Assembly: GCF_014193255.1 (NCBI RefSeq)
Contig: NZ_JACHZB010000009.1
Location: forward strand, 212,198 to 276,197
Reading direction: 5' to 3'
Length of the DNA: 64,000 nt
From: Rhizobium sp. BK196
Lineage (GTDB): Bacteria; Pseudomonadota; Alphaproteobacteria; Rhizobiales; Rhizobiaceae
The first letter of the stretch is position 1. Each line of letters starts with the position of its first letter. Positions 35,398-43,905 of this stretch are shown here, one piece after another. Below the pieces are notes generated by a model. That model had not been told where the DNA came from. It saw only the letters and a list, made by a program, of their open reading frames with translations, and did no database searches. The position numbers and the translations under genes were made by a program.

Positions 35398-36310
35398 AAA
35401 GAAATTGAGCGAGCTTCGCGGCGCACTGGAAAGCATCGTTCCTGCCGACGAGGTCGTTGTGACCTGCGGATCGTATGCTCGCCGCGAAGCGTCCGACAGT
35501 TCCGATCTCGACTTCTTCATTATCACGGAAACCGACCAGAATCATCTGTTGGATGATAGTGCTTCCTCCGTCGCCTGGGTCGATGACGTACGCAAAGCCG
35601 TCAGCGACATCGTTCCGATTGAGCCTGCCACCGGCGGCGCATTCTCCCAGTTTGAGCAACGCGACGCAATGCTCCACAATATCGGCGGCGCGGCCGACAG
35701 CAACGCCAAGATCACCCGGCGGATGCTCCTGCTGCTCGAGGGTGAGTGGCTTTTCAATCAGGAAAAATTCAAGGCGGTCCGCCGGCAGATTCTGGAGCGC
35801 TACATCACCGACAAGATCACCGATCACCAACTGACGCTGTTCCTCCTCAATGATATCATCCGCTACTATCGCACGATCGCAGTGGATTACGAGTTCAAGT
35901 CATTCGAGGGCGAGAAGCCTTGGGCCATCCGCAACATCAAGCTCATCTTCTCTCGCAAGCTTCTCTACGCGAGTGGCCTCTTCAGCGTCGGCCTGACCGC
36001 CGACCTTCGACATGATCTTAAGGTCAAGCGCCTCGAGGAACTGTTCGACCTTCCGGCGCTGGAGCGTCTCGGCGAGATCTGCGGAACAGCTCGGATGGCC
36101 GACGTGAAGGCCTGTTACAACAGGTTCCTGGAGCGCCTCGCCGATGCGGAGACCCGTAACAAGCTGATCGGGCTTCGCAAGGAGGACCGCAACGATCCGG
36201 TGTTTCGCGACCTAAAAAATGAGGGCCATCATTTCACGCGCGAACTCATGAAGCTTTTCGAGAACACCTTCGATTCAACCCACCCGATCCACAGAGCAGT
36301 GATCTTCTAA
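35363..36310 (+). CDS. Nucleotidyltransferase-domain protein
   Basis: The product is about 315 residues from ATG 35363. The polymerase-beta-type motif is GSYARREASDSSDLDFF: Gly36-Ser37, with the metal Asp pair at 48 and 50. The rest is helical with charged stretches (GEKPWAIRNIKLIFSRKLLYASGLF). This superfamily transfers nucleotides to proteins, antibiotics or other nucleotides, and includes CD-NTases that make cyclic oligonucleotide signals. The third acidic residue of a CD-NTase could not be placed. Translation overlaps the HD gene, so the pair may synthesise and degrade, or modify, a common product. Confidence 0.75.
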   Translation: MSAYSLARDFSEKKLSELRGALESIVPADEVVVTCGSYARREASDSSDLDFFIITETDQNHLLDDSASSVAWVDDVRKAVSDIVPIEPATGGAFSQFEQRDAMLHNIGGAADSNAKITRRMLLLLEGEWLFNQEKFKAVRRQILERYITDKITDHQLTLFLLNDIIRYYRTIAVDYEFKSFEGEKPWAIRNIKLIFSRKLLYASGLFSVGLTADLRHDLKVKRLEELFDLPALERLGEICGTARMADVKACYNRFLERLADAETRNKLIGLRKEDRNDPVFRDLKNEGHHFTRELMKLFENTFDSTHPIHRAVIF

Positions 36311-37294
36311 GGTCGTCCCGCGGGGGCATGAGACCGACCGGCGGCATTGAATGCGATGTCATAGCGCGTGCGATTATGCGCGAACTCTTTTGGTTGCGCG
36401 ACATATTCTCGCCGATGAATATCGCCCCGCTTCCAAACCTACGAGGAGGCATGCAGCGAGCGCGTGGCATGCTATCGCGCGTTCAACTCTTCCTGGAACT
36501 GAACCACGCAACCTTTGGCCGCGCGAGCCACTATCACGAATCGAACGACGCAGTCTTTCGCAATGCCGAGGGCATTACCATGACCGTTCACAGACCGCTG
36601 GACCAGAGCCGTTTCGCCGCACCAACTTCGATCTCGACAATCATCAGCTCGTCACGCACACCGACGCCTCAACGATGTCGTCGGTCTGCAGGTCTATTTT
36701 CTGAGCGACGCCGCCTTCGACACTCAACGCACAAACCTTGCCTCCTTCACGGCGACCGCTAGCCCCTAGCCGACGTCCGCTCAAGGCCAAGGCAGCACGA
36801 ATCCGAAGGTTGACTCGGTGCTAGTGCCGATGAAACGCCAGGTGCTCGATCTGACGGCCGGTTTCAAAGGCGCCCGTCTGCTTAAACCCGTCTCGCTCTT
36901 TTGTGGATCGCCGTCGCGGCCCGGCTCATGGTCCTGGCCCCAATACCGACTGGAGCGACGGCTCCCGCCTCTCCAGCCCTTACCCGGATGCCAACTCGGG
37001 CGAAGTCTTTTGCCGCCGGGCGATTTTACATTGCACGAAGACGTGATCGGAGAGCCAGGACGGACGCGATCGCCTCAAGGGCCAGGGTCGTCTGCCGGTA
37101 CAAGCCGATCGTTTCGCGGCGACGATCTTTCACACGACGGGATTTGCTCTTCCAAGAAGACAGAACCGTTTTGGGAGCACCCAGCAATATAAAGTTGTGA
37201 ACAATTGAAGACGCACGTCAGAAATCCGCAGTCTTGTTCTCGACAGATCGAACGACGTCAGCATCAATTAGTAACGAGACAGGTCGAGGGGAAT
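36311..37294. other. Degraded region without a supported gene
   Basis: About 980 bases carry only short, shifting frames. One plus-strand stretch near 36660-36770 reads NDVVGLQVYFLSDAAFDTQRTNLASF, which looks like real protein but has no start and quickly stops. It is probably the decayed end of a gene whose family I cannot name. The last part is lower in GC and leads into the lipoprotein gene. Confidence 0.45.
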
Positions 37295-38143
37295 ATGATG
37301 AAGAAAATACTGCCATTTCTATCGATAACAATTGTAATGCAAGGCTGTACGGCGGTGCCACGCATGCCAGATGGGAGTCCGGACGGCATTATTCAACTGG
37401 CCGATATTGTCGAGTGCGAAATCATTAAGACGTTCAACGAAAACGAAAAGGAAACCGGAGCAAAATTCGAGAAATGGGCCGCCAACTATACGATCACCCA
37501 GAACATCACGCAGACGGATGGCGCAGGCCTCGATCCACTCACATGGATAACGCCGACGGGCGTCAGAAAATTGAACATCGTCGCCGGCGCCGGCGTGGCG
37601 CAGGAGGCCTATCGCAACGGCAAAGCGGAATATAGCGTCTTTGTGCGGGAACCGAAATCCAGAGCCTGCGAGCGCGTGGCCGCCTACAAGGATATCAAGG
37701 TCGAGCCTCGCGACTTCAAACTCAGGGAATGGGTGTCGCAAATCTCCCATCAACTTCAGGACAAGCAACTGAACAACTTCAGCTATTCGGTGCGCGTGCA
37801 GGTGACGACCAGTGCCGGGATCGGCCCTGATTTCGAGAGCGGCAAATGGAAAGCGATCGGCACCCTCTCGCGCGAGCGCGTCACCGTCAAAACCGTCGAC
37901 TTCGCCTTCGCGCCTGTCCCCGGCAAACCGAAGCCCACCGAAGTGATCGTGGTCGCGCCCATTCCCGAAAGAACCCGCCCGGCGGCGTCGATCGAAAAGC
38001 TCGTCCCGCGGCAGAGGGCCCACGGCGCGCGTCAAGGAAGCGGGCCTGCGATCGTGCCGCAGTCAGTCATCATCGAAAACCGCGGCATTACCCAGGGCCA
38101 GCAACTCGATCGCGTTTCGCCGAACGGCATTCTGGACCGATAG
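37295..38143 (+). CDS. Predicted lipoprotein of unknown function
   Basis: The product has 282 residues from ATG 37295 (GAGGGG upstream). The N-terminus MMKKILPFLSITIVMQGC has a lipobox-like VMQGC with the lipid-accepting Cys18, so it is exported and anchored in a membrane. The body has alternating beta-type stretches (NFSYSVRVQVTTSAGIG) and a basic, proline-rich C-terminus. I do not recognise the family. A fragment of LysR starts 13 bases after its stop codon, so its downstream side is a recombination junction. Confidence 0.7.
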   Translation: MMKKILPFLSITIVMQGCTAVPRMPDGSPDGIIQLADIVECEIIKTFNENEKETGAKFEKWAANYTITQNITQTDGAGLDPLTWITPTGVRKLNIVAGAGVAQEAYRNGKAEYSVFVREPKSRACERVAAYKDIKVEPRDFKLREWVSQISHQLQDKQLNNFSYSVRVQVTTSAGIGPDFESGKWKAIGTLSRERVTVKTVDFAFAPVPGKPKPTEVIVVAPIPERTRPAASIEKLVPRQRAHGARQGSGPAIVPQSVIIENRGITQGQQLDRVSPNGILDR

Positions 38144-38156
38144 ACGGCTGCGACTC

Positions 38157-38388
38157 GCTTACCTGTGACGACACCTTCTCGCTGGTGTCGCTGGTCTCGG
38201 CCGGCCTTGGCATCGGCTTCGTGCCGGAATGGACGCAGGATCTGCCGAACCGTGGCTTTGAGCTCAAGAAGGTGAGGGGCATCGACTTCAAGATCGGGCT
38301 CGGCGTTGCCTGGAACCGGGAAGATCCAACTGCCGGCCGGGATGACATCATCGATATCGCCCGATCGCTGGTGCGGCCGGGCAGGTGA
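38157..38388 (+). pseudogene. 3' fragment of the repeated LysR gene
   Basis: From CDDTFSLVSLVSAG through the stop codon, this segment encodes the last ~76 residues of the LysR at 30737 and 47399, with very few differences (GIDFK instead of GVDFK; LVRPGR at the end). There is no start codon or HTH. Homology begins abruptly at about 38155, with 3 bases missing at the junction. It sits between the lipoprotein gene and the DUF982 gene. Confidence 0.85.
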
Positions 38389-38736
38389 GGGCCGGACGTC
38401 TGTTATCGGGTGCCACCGCCGCGACGTTGACCGGAAAGCGGAACACTGGGACGCGGGGCAGTCGGTCCCGCGTCTCCTCCGGACCGCTCACGCTGACGCT
38501 CCTGCGGCTGCCCTTCTTCACGCCCTCGTGTGACGCGAATTCCCGCTTTCCCGCACCTATGGTGCGATCGCTACGCTGAAAGCTCCGATATGCTTCTTTG
38601 TCTCTTGCTTCGATCCCTTCCGGGATCGAGGCTGCACTCTGATTTTCCGCTTTTCAGTCGATTCCGCGACGAGCGACTCGACTCATTCGAATCGCATCCC
38701 ATGTGACTCTGCCGTGACATCGAAAGGTATTGCGTC
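38389..38736. other. Intergenic region with a short hairpin
   Basis: I see no gene here. A perfect hairpin TCGATCCC-TTCC-GGGATCGA at 38610-38629 is followed on the plus strand by G and C bases rather than T, so a terminator role is uncertain. Confidence 0.45.
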
Positions 38737-39012
38737 ATGGACAACCTTCAGACACCGATCCGTCCGCTGCAGGTCGAGATTGACGGGATGGCGAAATATC
38801 GTCAGGCCCGCAGCGTCGAGGATCTCGCCGCCTTCCTGCTCAGCGAAAAGTGGCCGCATCTCGAAAACGATCCCGCCGCATTCCATCATGCGCTTGCGAC
38901 CTCGATGGACGCAATGCAGCTCTATCTCGATCCGGAAGTGGCGCGCCAGGCGTTCGTGGAGGCAGCTCACGCTTCGCAAATGCATATCCTGCCGGACGAT
39001 ACGGCCGGATGA
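38737..39012 (+). CDS. DUF982-family small protein
   Basis: The product has 91 residues from ATG 38737, with AAAGG upstream. Its layout, a short beta N-terminus followed by RSVEDLAAFLLSEKWPHLENDPAAFHHALATSMDAM and ARQAFVEAAHAS, fits DUF982. That family is abundant in Rhizobiales and has no known function. It is cytoplasmic. No operon partner is near. Confidence 0.82.
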   Translation: MDNLQTPIRPLQVEIDGMAKYRQARSVEDLAAFLLSEKWPHLENDPAAFHHALATSMDAMQLYLDPEVARQAFVEAAHASQMHILPDDTAG

Positions 39013-39200
39013 AAAACACCAATTGAGCGATAACAAAAGCGCCACCAAGCGGGGCAGTTGGCGGTGTCATCACAGTCATGTCCGCACCCGGTAAGGTGAC
39101 TGCAACCATGCATGCCGGTCCCTGGGAATGAAAACCGAGAAGTGATACTAATATGGTCGAGCCGTGATGCGGCCTTGCTCTGCAATCACCTGACCGCACC

Positions 39201-39383
39201 TCAAACCGCTCTGCGCTGGTTCCGTTCGGTGCGTTGCCCCGTCGATAGGAATAAGCCTTCGCTTTGTATTTCGAAGCCGCCAAAACCGTCGGCAGCTCTT
39301 GCGGTCGCAGGCAAGAGTATGGGGATCAATGGAATGCCGACAAGGGTGGCTACCGCGTTCCTTGATCGGACATGTTCGAGCAC
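39201..39383 (-). CDS. Candidate small exported protein
   Basis: A GTG-initiated frame of 60 codons is preceded by AAAGGGAGG at ideal spacing (5 bases). The N-terminus has a basic stretch (EHVRSRN), a hydrophobic core (AVATLVGIPLIPILLPA) and an A-x-A cleavage site (ARA-A), which together make a good signal peptide. The mature part would be only ~30 residues (DGFGGFEIQSEGLFLSTGQ). I know of no matching family. The rest of the region is non-coding, so chance remains possible. Confidence 0.4.
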   Translation of the reverse strand: MLEHVRSRNAVATLVGIPLIPILLPATARAADGFGGFEIQSEGLFLSTGQRTERNQRRAV

Positions 39384-39403
39384 ATAAACCTCCCTTTGCC
39401 AGA

Positions 39404-39444
39404 CTGCTGGGATGGGCGATACGCAAACTCGGCCATCCCAGCAG
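39404..39444. repeat. 12-bp inverted repeat with 17-base loop
   Basis: CTGCTGGGATGG pairs perfectly with CCATCCCAGCAG. It lies just upstream (on the minus strand) of the candidate small exported protein, where it could act as an operator or 5' RNA structure. Confidence 0.5.
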
Positions 39445-39737
39445 TACGCCGCACCTCGAAGAGGGGCGATATTGTTGAGGTTGCGAGAGTTGGCATCTAC
39501 CAGATGATGGATGCATCAACGCAGGTATCCTGTGAACGAAAACTTTGTACGTGCTGTGCGCATTTAACTGCGCTTAGCTGCCTTTTGGGACGCAGGCTGC
39601 GCACTGGCCCGGTCCGATCTGACTAATGTGCTCGGGCCCATTATGGAGGAACCCGCATATCAAGAATCCGATTAAGCCTGCGCTCACATCGTTTTGCACG
39701 TGGACCTACAACGACCCTCGCGTCGCGATACCAAGGT

Positions 39738-39769
39738 CTCCGCAGACACAGCTCTGTGTCCGTGCGGAG
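39738..39769. ncRNA. Two-part hairpin, possible structured RNA or terminator
   Basis: An inner perfect stem (GACACAG-CT-CTGTGTC) is enclosed by an outer stem (CTCCGCA / TGCGGAG), with a 2-base bulge. It lies about 160 bases beyond the minus-strand gene at 39928. There is no T-tract, so either a processed RNA structure or a weak terminator would fit. Confidence 0.35.
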
Positions 39770-39927
39770 AGAGGTCCTACGGTTCGAGTACTGCGTTAGG
39801 TGACGGTGAGAGAGAGTGGGCATGGCAATATCCGCGCGCAGATGGAGTGCTCTCACGAAGGACGGCGGTGCCGCTAGCGCGCCATGGAAGGGGCAATGAT
39901 GGCTGCGATCTCACTCACCAGACCCAA

Positions 39928-40371
39928 TCACTCCATCCGAGTGCCACTATAGAGCTTTATTGGTCCCAGGACTGCGTCGTTGCGGTCTACGTTAAAGACC
40001 GCTCCCCAAACACTGAAAAAGTGAAAGTGATAATTGCATCCTACAGACGCATAACCCCCGGGATATGCCCACTGATCCCAAGATTGGCGTTCGGCCTCTG
40101 AGACTTGGGACCGAAATCTCCTAACGCATTCAAATCCTGCCTTCTGAAAATATTCTTGCACTTCAAGGCCGCGGCTCATCATGGATGTATCCGACTTAAT
40201 TCTTGAATTCGCTGTTTGAATATCCTTCGGGTCGATCGCAAAATAGCCAAACGGCCCTTTTTTTGTTTTCTGGAACTCAGACAGATAAAATTTATACATA
40301 ACTCCACAAGACGCGACTAGAATTGCTATATTGAGCCCAACTAGCGCGCGAAATTTAGTTTTGTATTCCAT
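39928..40371 (-). CDS. Membrane-anchored protein of unknown function
   Basis: The product is about 147 residues. ATG 40371 is chosen because AAGG lies 8 bases upstream; another ATG lies at 40401. One N-terminal TM helix (FRALVGLNIAILVASCGVMYKFYL) is followed by a soluble domain with a Cys pair (GFECVRRFR, VGCNYHFHFF) that would face the periplasm. I do not recognise the family. It is divergent from the RTX gene. Codon use is more AT-rich than the neighbours, suggesting recent acquisition. Confidence 0.6.
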   Translation of the reverse strand: MEYKTKFRALVGLNIAILVASCGVMYKFYLSEFQKTKKGPFGYFAIDPKDIQTANSRIKSDTSMMSRGLEVQEYFQKAGFECVRRFRSQVSEAERQSWDQWAYPGGYASVGCNYHFHFFSVWGAVFNVDRNDAVLGPIKLYSGTRME

Positions 40372-40433
40372 AATTTTACCTTGCAGAAATGACTTTTCCA
40401 TATTCTACTGGTTGTATTTTAACGGAGGCTTAA

Positions 40434-43400
40434 ATGGGGACGATTTTTGTTGGAGGTCACCTTCTCGGCGCGCTGGCAGGCGGCGAACTGCCACAATGGG
40501 GTGGGCACTTATTCCTTCTGAAAAGTGACGATGCCACGGCAAGTCTCGATGATCGGGTTATCCGCGTTGGTCCAACCAACGACACTCCGGTCGTCGGCAA
40601 CGACGCTTGGGGTAAAATGGTGCTTCAGACGGACATCAGCTATGGCGGCTCCGAGGACGATCCCGCTGTTTGGGCAGATAAGAATGGTAATCCAGCAGAT
40701 CCAGCACAGTACTGGGGTTATACAGCCTTGGATGTGACAGGCTTGCCTGACATTGACCAGATTTGGAATACCCTCGTAGACATTGCCCATCAGGTCGAAG
40801 CATACGCCATCGACTATGATTTGGTGAACCAGAACTCGAACTCGTTCGTCACAACATTGCTTGCGGTGCTGGGAAAAACGGTTCCTTACATCGTGAGCGC
40901 AAACGGACAAGATTACTGGTATCCTGGCACCCAGCACCTTCTTTCGCACGATTGGCTCAGTGGTGCCCTTTCGCTCTACACGTATAAAATTCACGGAAAT
41001 GGCCTCGATACAGCCGGAAATCCGGTAAATGATTCCCTCCACGCAATAGACTGGTACGGCGGACCTCTCCTCCCAAGCCCAGGCGACTCGCTTTGGGGGC
41101 TTCAAGGTGATGATGAGCTATATGGAAGTGTCGGACGGAATTTGATCGTTGGCGGCCAAGATAGAGACCTTTTAGATGCCGGCAGCAATCACGACACGCT
41201 GGTCGGTGGAGACTTCGTAAATCGGGAACACCCCGCCGACGGTGAGAACGTCAATGTGGAGGACATCAATCTTCGCCTTTATCATCCAGAGTGGAACGAT
41301 GATGCAAAAGATATCCTCAAAGGAGGAATGGGTGTTGATACCTACCTTGTATCTCACGAACAGAAGTCTTTCGAAGGTTCTCTGGCAGATGCGCTTGAGC
41401 ATATCGATATAATCGACGAAAGTTCCGGGGACGGCCTCGGGTTTATCAAGATTCAAAACCACCAACCCTACGATACGCCCAATGGTCCGGTCGACGAGAC
41501 CTGGGCGATTGAGGCTGCTGGACAGTTTGCGGTCGGCTGGGAAGATGCCGAGGGTACTCACTATTACAACACAACATGGTCAAACGAACAGACGGAAACG
41601 GATTGGACCGTTTCCGTCATCGTGTCGAACATCCTTGACGAGAACGGGAACCAATACGTTTTTCTGGTTCCGGACTACCCGAATTTCGGGTCACCTTACG
41701 TTGCCATAAAAGGGTTCCGCCAAGGGGATTTCGGAATCTACCTAGATGGTTACGTCGGCCCGCGGGAAGGAACCGATGGTGACGATACTATCCTGAACAA
41801 CGGCGGTGAAGGGAGCTTCGCGGCCCGAGACAACAGCACTTCCAACACCGTTATACTTACGTCAGATCCAGAAAGTAATCAGCGGATTCACGCCGGTGCC
41901 GGTGACGACATAGTCTATGGACGGGGCGGCCAGGATGAAATTCGAGGAGACGAAGGCAACGATCATCTTTTTGGTAACCAAGGCGATGATCTGCTGACGG
42001 GAGGCGTCGGAAACGATACCTACCACTATGAGCTCGGCGACGGCGCTGACACGATTGTCGAAACAGCAGAATTTGCCGGAGAGGCGGATCGCATCATCTT
42101 CGCCGACGTAACGGCGAGCGCCGTATCGTTATCGCTTGTCGAGGACAAACTCCTGATCAACATCGCCGGAAATTCGGGAACAGATGAAGGATCAATTGTC
42201 GTCGAAGGATCGATGAACGGAAGCAAGAACGAGGGCGTTGAGTTCCTGGAATTCTCCGATGGTACCGTCTGGAATCGCCAAGACATTATCGCTCATATTG
42301 GCCAGGGACCCTCGAACGGCGAAATCATTGGCACGACTGGAAATGATGTTCTTACAGGTACATCCGGCGCGGATATCCTGAAGGGGCTCGATGGCGACGA
42401 TCAGTTCGATGGGCTTCTCGGTGACGATTATCTCTACGGCGGGCTTGGCGACGATTTCCTCAACGGCGGCGAGGGCAATGACGTCTATCATTACGCATCT
42501 GGTGATGGAGACGACACGATATCGGATGTCGCCATCAACCTTGACCAAACGGACGTCTTGCGCTTTTCCAATCTCAACATCGGCGGCCTGACCTTTTCAC
42601 GCTCGGGGGAAGATCTTTTCATCACGGTCAACGCGACAAGCGAAGTTATTACCGTCGAAACCCAATATTTCAGCGCCGGTCAGGGATGGGCGCTCGAGAA
42701 GCTAATCTTCGCAGACGGCACCTTGCTCAATCTGGATCATATGCCGGATACCAGCTGGATCTATGGAACGGCTGCGTCCGAGACTATCGACGGAAACTGG
42801 GGCAAGGACTACATCTTTGCCGGCAAGGGCGACGACATCATCAACGGCAGTGCCGGCGGCGACGTCTACTTCTACGCAAGCGGTGATGGCAGTGACGTAA
42901 TCAACGATGATGTGGGCTTCACCGACGCCGTCGATGTCATCCGCTTCATCGACCTCGACGCCGACGATCTTTCGATCAAGCGCCATGCCGACGATCTGGA
43001 ACTGACTGTCGCAGGGACGGGCGATGTCATCACTCTGAAAGGCCAGATGAACGAAGACCCGGGCGATTGGGGCATTGACAAGATCGAGTTCTCCAACGGC
43101 AATTCCTGGAACCGTGCTACCATCATTCAACATGGGTTGAATGCCGAGGACATCGTAACCGCGTACGGAACGGCAGGGGACGACACATTGTTCGGAACCT
43201 CCGCGCATGATCTCTTCGATGGCGGGCAAGGCAACGACTATCTACTCGGCGGATACGGGGCTGATACCTACCTTTACTCTGCTGGCGACGGGACCGACTA
43301 TATCGATGACGAAGCCAATTCTGAATATCAGGTCGATATCCTCAAGTTCACCGACCTCACTCAAAGTGACATTAGCGCGGAGCGCGACGGCTTGCACTTG

Positions 43401-43838
43401 AAGCTGACGGTTCTCAGTACCGGCGACACAATCACGCTGGACGAGGAGTTTGTGTCCAGCTCGGAATACTGGGGCATCGAGAAAATCGAGTTCGCCGATG
43501 GCACGTTCTGGGACCGCGATGATATTATGAGCCTCGGGGCAGCGGCGCCAACCCTTACGGTAAACCAGGCCGCTGTGTCTCAAAGCCAGCAAGCAACTGC
43601 CGAGATCGATAGGCCGTCCGCAGACGTCATCACGTTCCCTGGCGCCTCTATTGAGGTTACCGTTTCCGATCATTCGCTTCATTCTGAGGTGAGCAGCCTG
43701 AATGGCAGCTCTTCTGGATCCTTCGATAGCGGTACCGGCGAGATCATTTCTCTGGCCGATTTCCTCGAGGCCTCGGAGCATGTGGACGTTGCGAACGACC
43801 TTTGGTTCGAGCCGGAGCCGATCGGCGCTGTTATCTAA
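40434..43838 (+). CDS. RTX (haemolysin-type Ca-binding) secreted protein
   Basis: The product has 1134 residues from ATG 40434 (GGAGG upstream). Glycine/aspartate RTX nonapeptides occur in clusters near residues 220-265, 485-535, 640-690, 775-820 and 905-950 (GNDHLFGNQGDDLLTGG; GDDYLYGGLGDDFLNGG). After the later clusters, ~100-residue modules end with F-[AS]-[DN]-G-[TN]-x-W-like motifs (FSDGTVWNRQDI, FADGTFWDRDDI). These are the haemolysin-associated repeat domains. There is no N-terminal signal; secretion is through the C-terminus by the ABC/HlyD pair downstream. The first 200 residues are unique, so adhesin, enzyme and toxin roles all remain possible. Confidence 0.88.
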   Translation: MGTIFVGGHLLGALAGGELPQWGGHLFLLKSDDATASLDDRVIRVGPTNDTPVVGNDAWGKMVLQTDISYGGSEDDPAVWADKNGNPADPAQYWGYTALDVTGLPDIDQIWNTLVDIAHQVEAYAIDYDLVNQNSNSFVTTLLAVLGKTVPYIVSANGQDYWYPGTQHLLSHDWLSGALSLYTYKIHGNGLDTAGNPVNDSLHAIDWYGGPLLPSPGDSLWGLQGDDELYGSVGRNLIVGGQDRDLLDAGSNHDTLVGGDFVNREHPADGENVNVEDINLRLYHPEWNDDAKDILKGGMGVDTYLVSHEQKSFEGSLADALEHIDIIDESSGDGLGFIKIQNHQPYDTPNGPVDETWAIEAAGQFAVGWEDAEGTHYYNTTWSNEQTETDWTVSVIVSNILDENGNQYVFLVPDYPNFGSPYVAIKGFRQGDFGIYLDGYVGPREGTDGDDTILNNGGEGSFAARDNSTSNTVILTSDPESNQRIHAGAGDDIVYGRGGQDEIRGDEGNDHLFGNQGDDLLTGGVGNDTYHYELGDGADTIVETAEFAGEADRIIFADVTASAVSLSLVEDKLLINIAGNSGTDEGSIVVEGSMNGSKNEGVEFLEFSDGTVWNRQDIIAHIGQGPSNGEIIGTTGNDVLTGTSGADILKGLDGDDQFDGLLGDDYLYGGLGDDFLNGGEGNDVYHYASGDGDDTISDVAINLDQTDVLRFSNLNIGGLTFSRSGEDLFITVNATSEVITVETQYFSAGQGWALEKLIFADGTLLNLDHMPDTSWIYGTAASETIDGNWGKDYIFAGKGDDIINGSAGGDVYFYASGDGSDVINDDVGFTDAVDVIRFIDLDADDLSIKRHADDLELTVAGTGDVITLKGQMNEDPGDWGIDKIEFSNGNSWNRATIIQHGLNAEDIVTAYGTAGDDTLFGTSAHDLFDGGQGNDYLLGGYGADTYLYSAGDGTDYIDDEANSEYQVDILKFTDLTQSDISAERDGLHLKLTVLSTGDTITLDEEFVSSSEYWGIEKIEFADGTFWDRDDIMSLGAAAPTLTVNQAAVSQSQQATAEIDRPSADVITFPGASIEVTVSDHSLHSEVSSLNGSSSGSFDSGTGEIISLADFLEASEHVDVANDLWFEPEPIGAVI

Positions 43839-43905
43839 GCCCGTCGCGAAAATAGCGGGGGCTGTCCACGCCCCCTTTTCCAGTCCTTGTTGAAAGCAGC
43901 AATCA

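Larger units (their letters stand above)
39384..39927. other. Intergenic region with two hairpins
   Basis: No convincing gene appears in these 544 bases. Two strong inverted repeats (39404-39444 and 39738-39769) are the only structures I can support. Confidence 0.5.

Noticed and set aside
36328..36762. Plus-strand open frame after the nucleotidyltransferase
   Set aside because: Composition and shifting frames look non-coding; only a short segment at 36660-36770 resembles protein, in a different frame.
39694..40101. Plus-strand open frame overlapping the 39928 gene
   Set aside because: No ribosome site, includes the hairpin at 39738-39769, and is antisense to a gene with a clear TM helix and good start.
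41880..43550. Repeats in the RTX gene considered as CRISPR or tandem DNA repeat
   Set aside because: They are protein-level RTX nonapeptides and modules, with no conserved DNA repeat and spacer structure.
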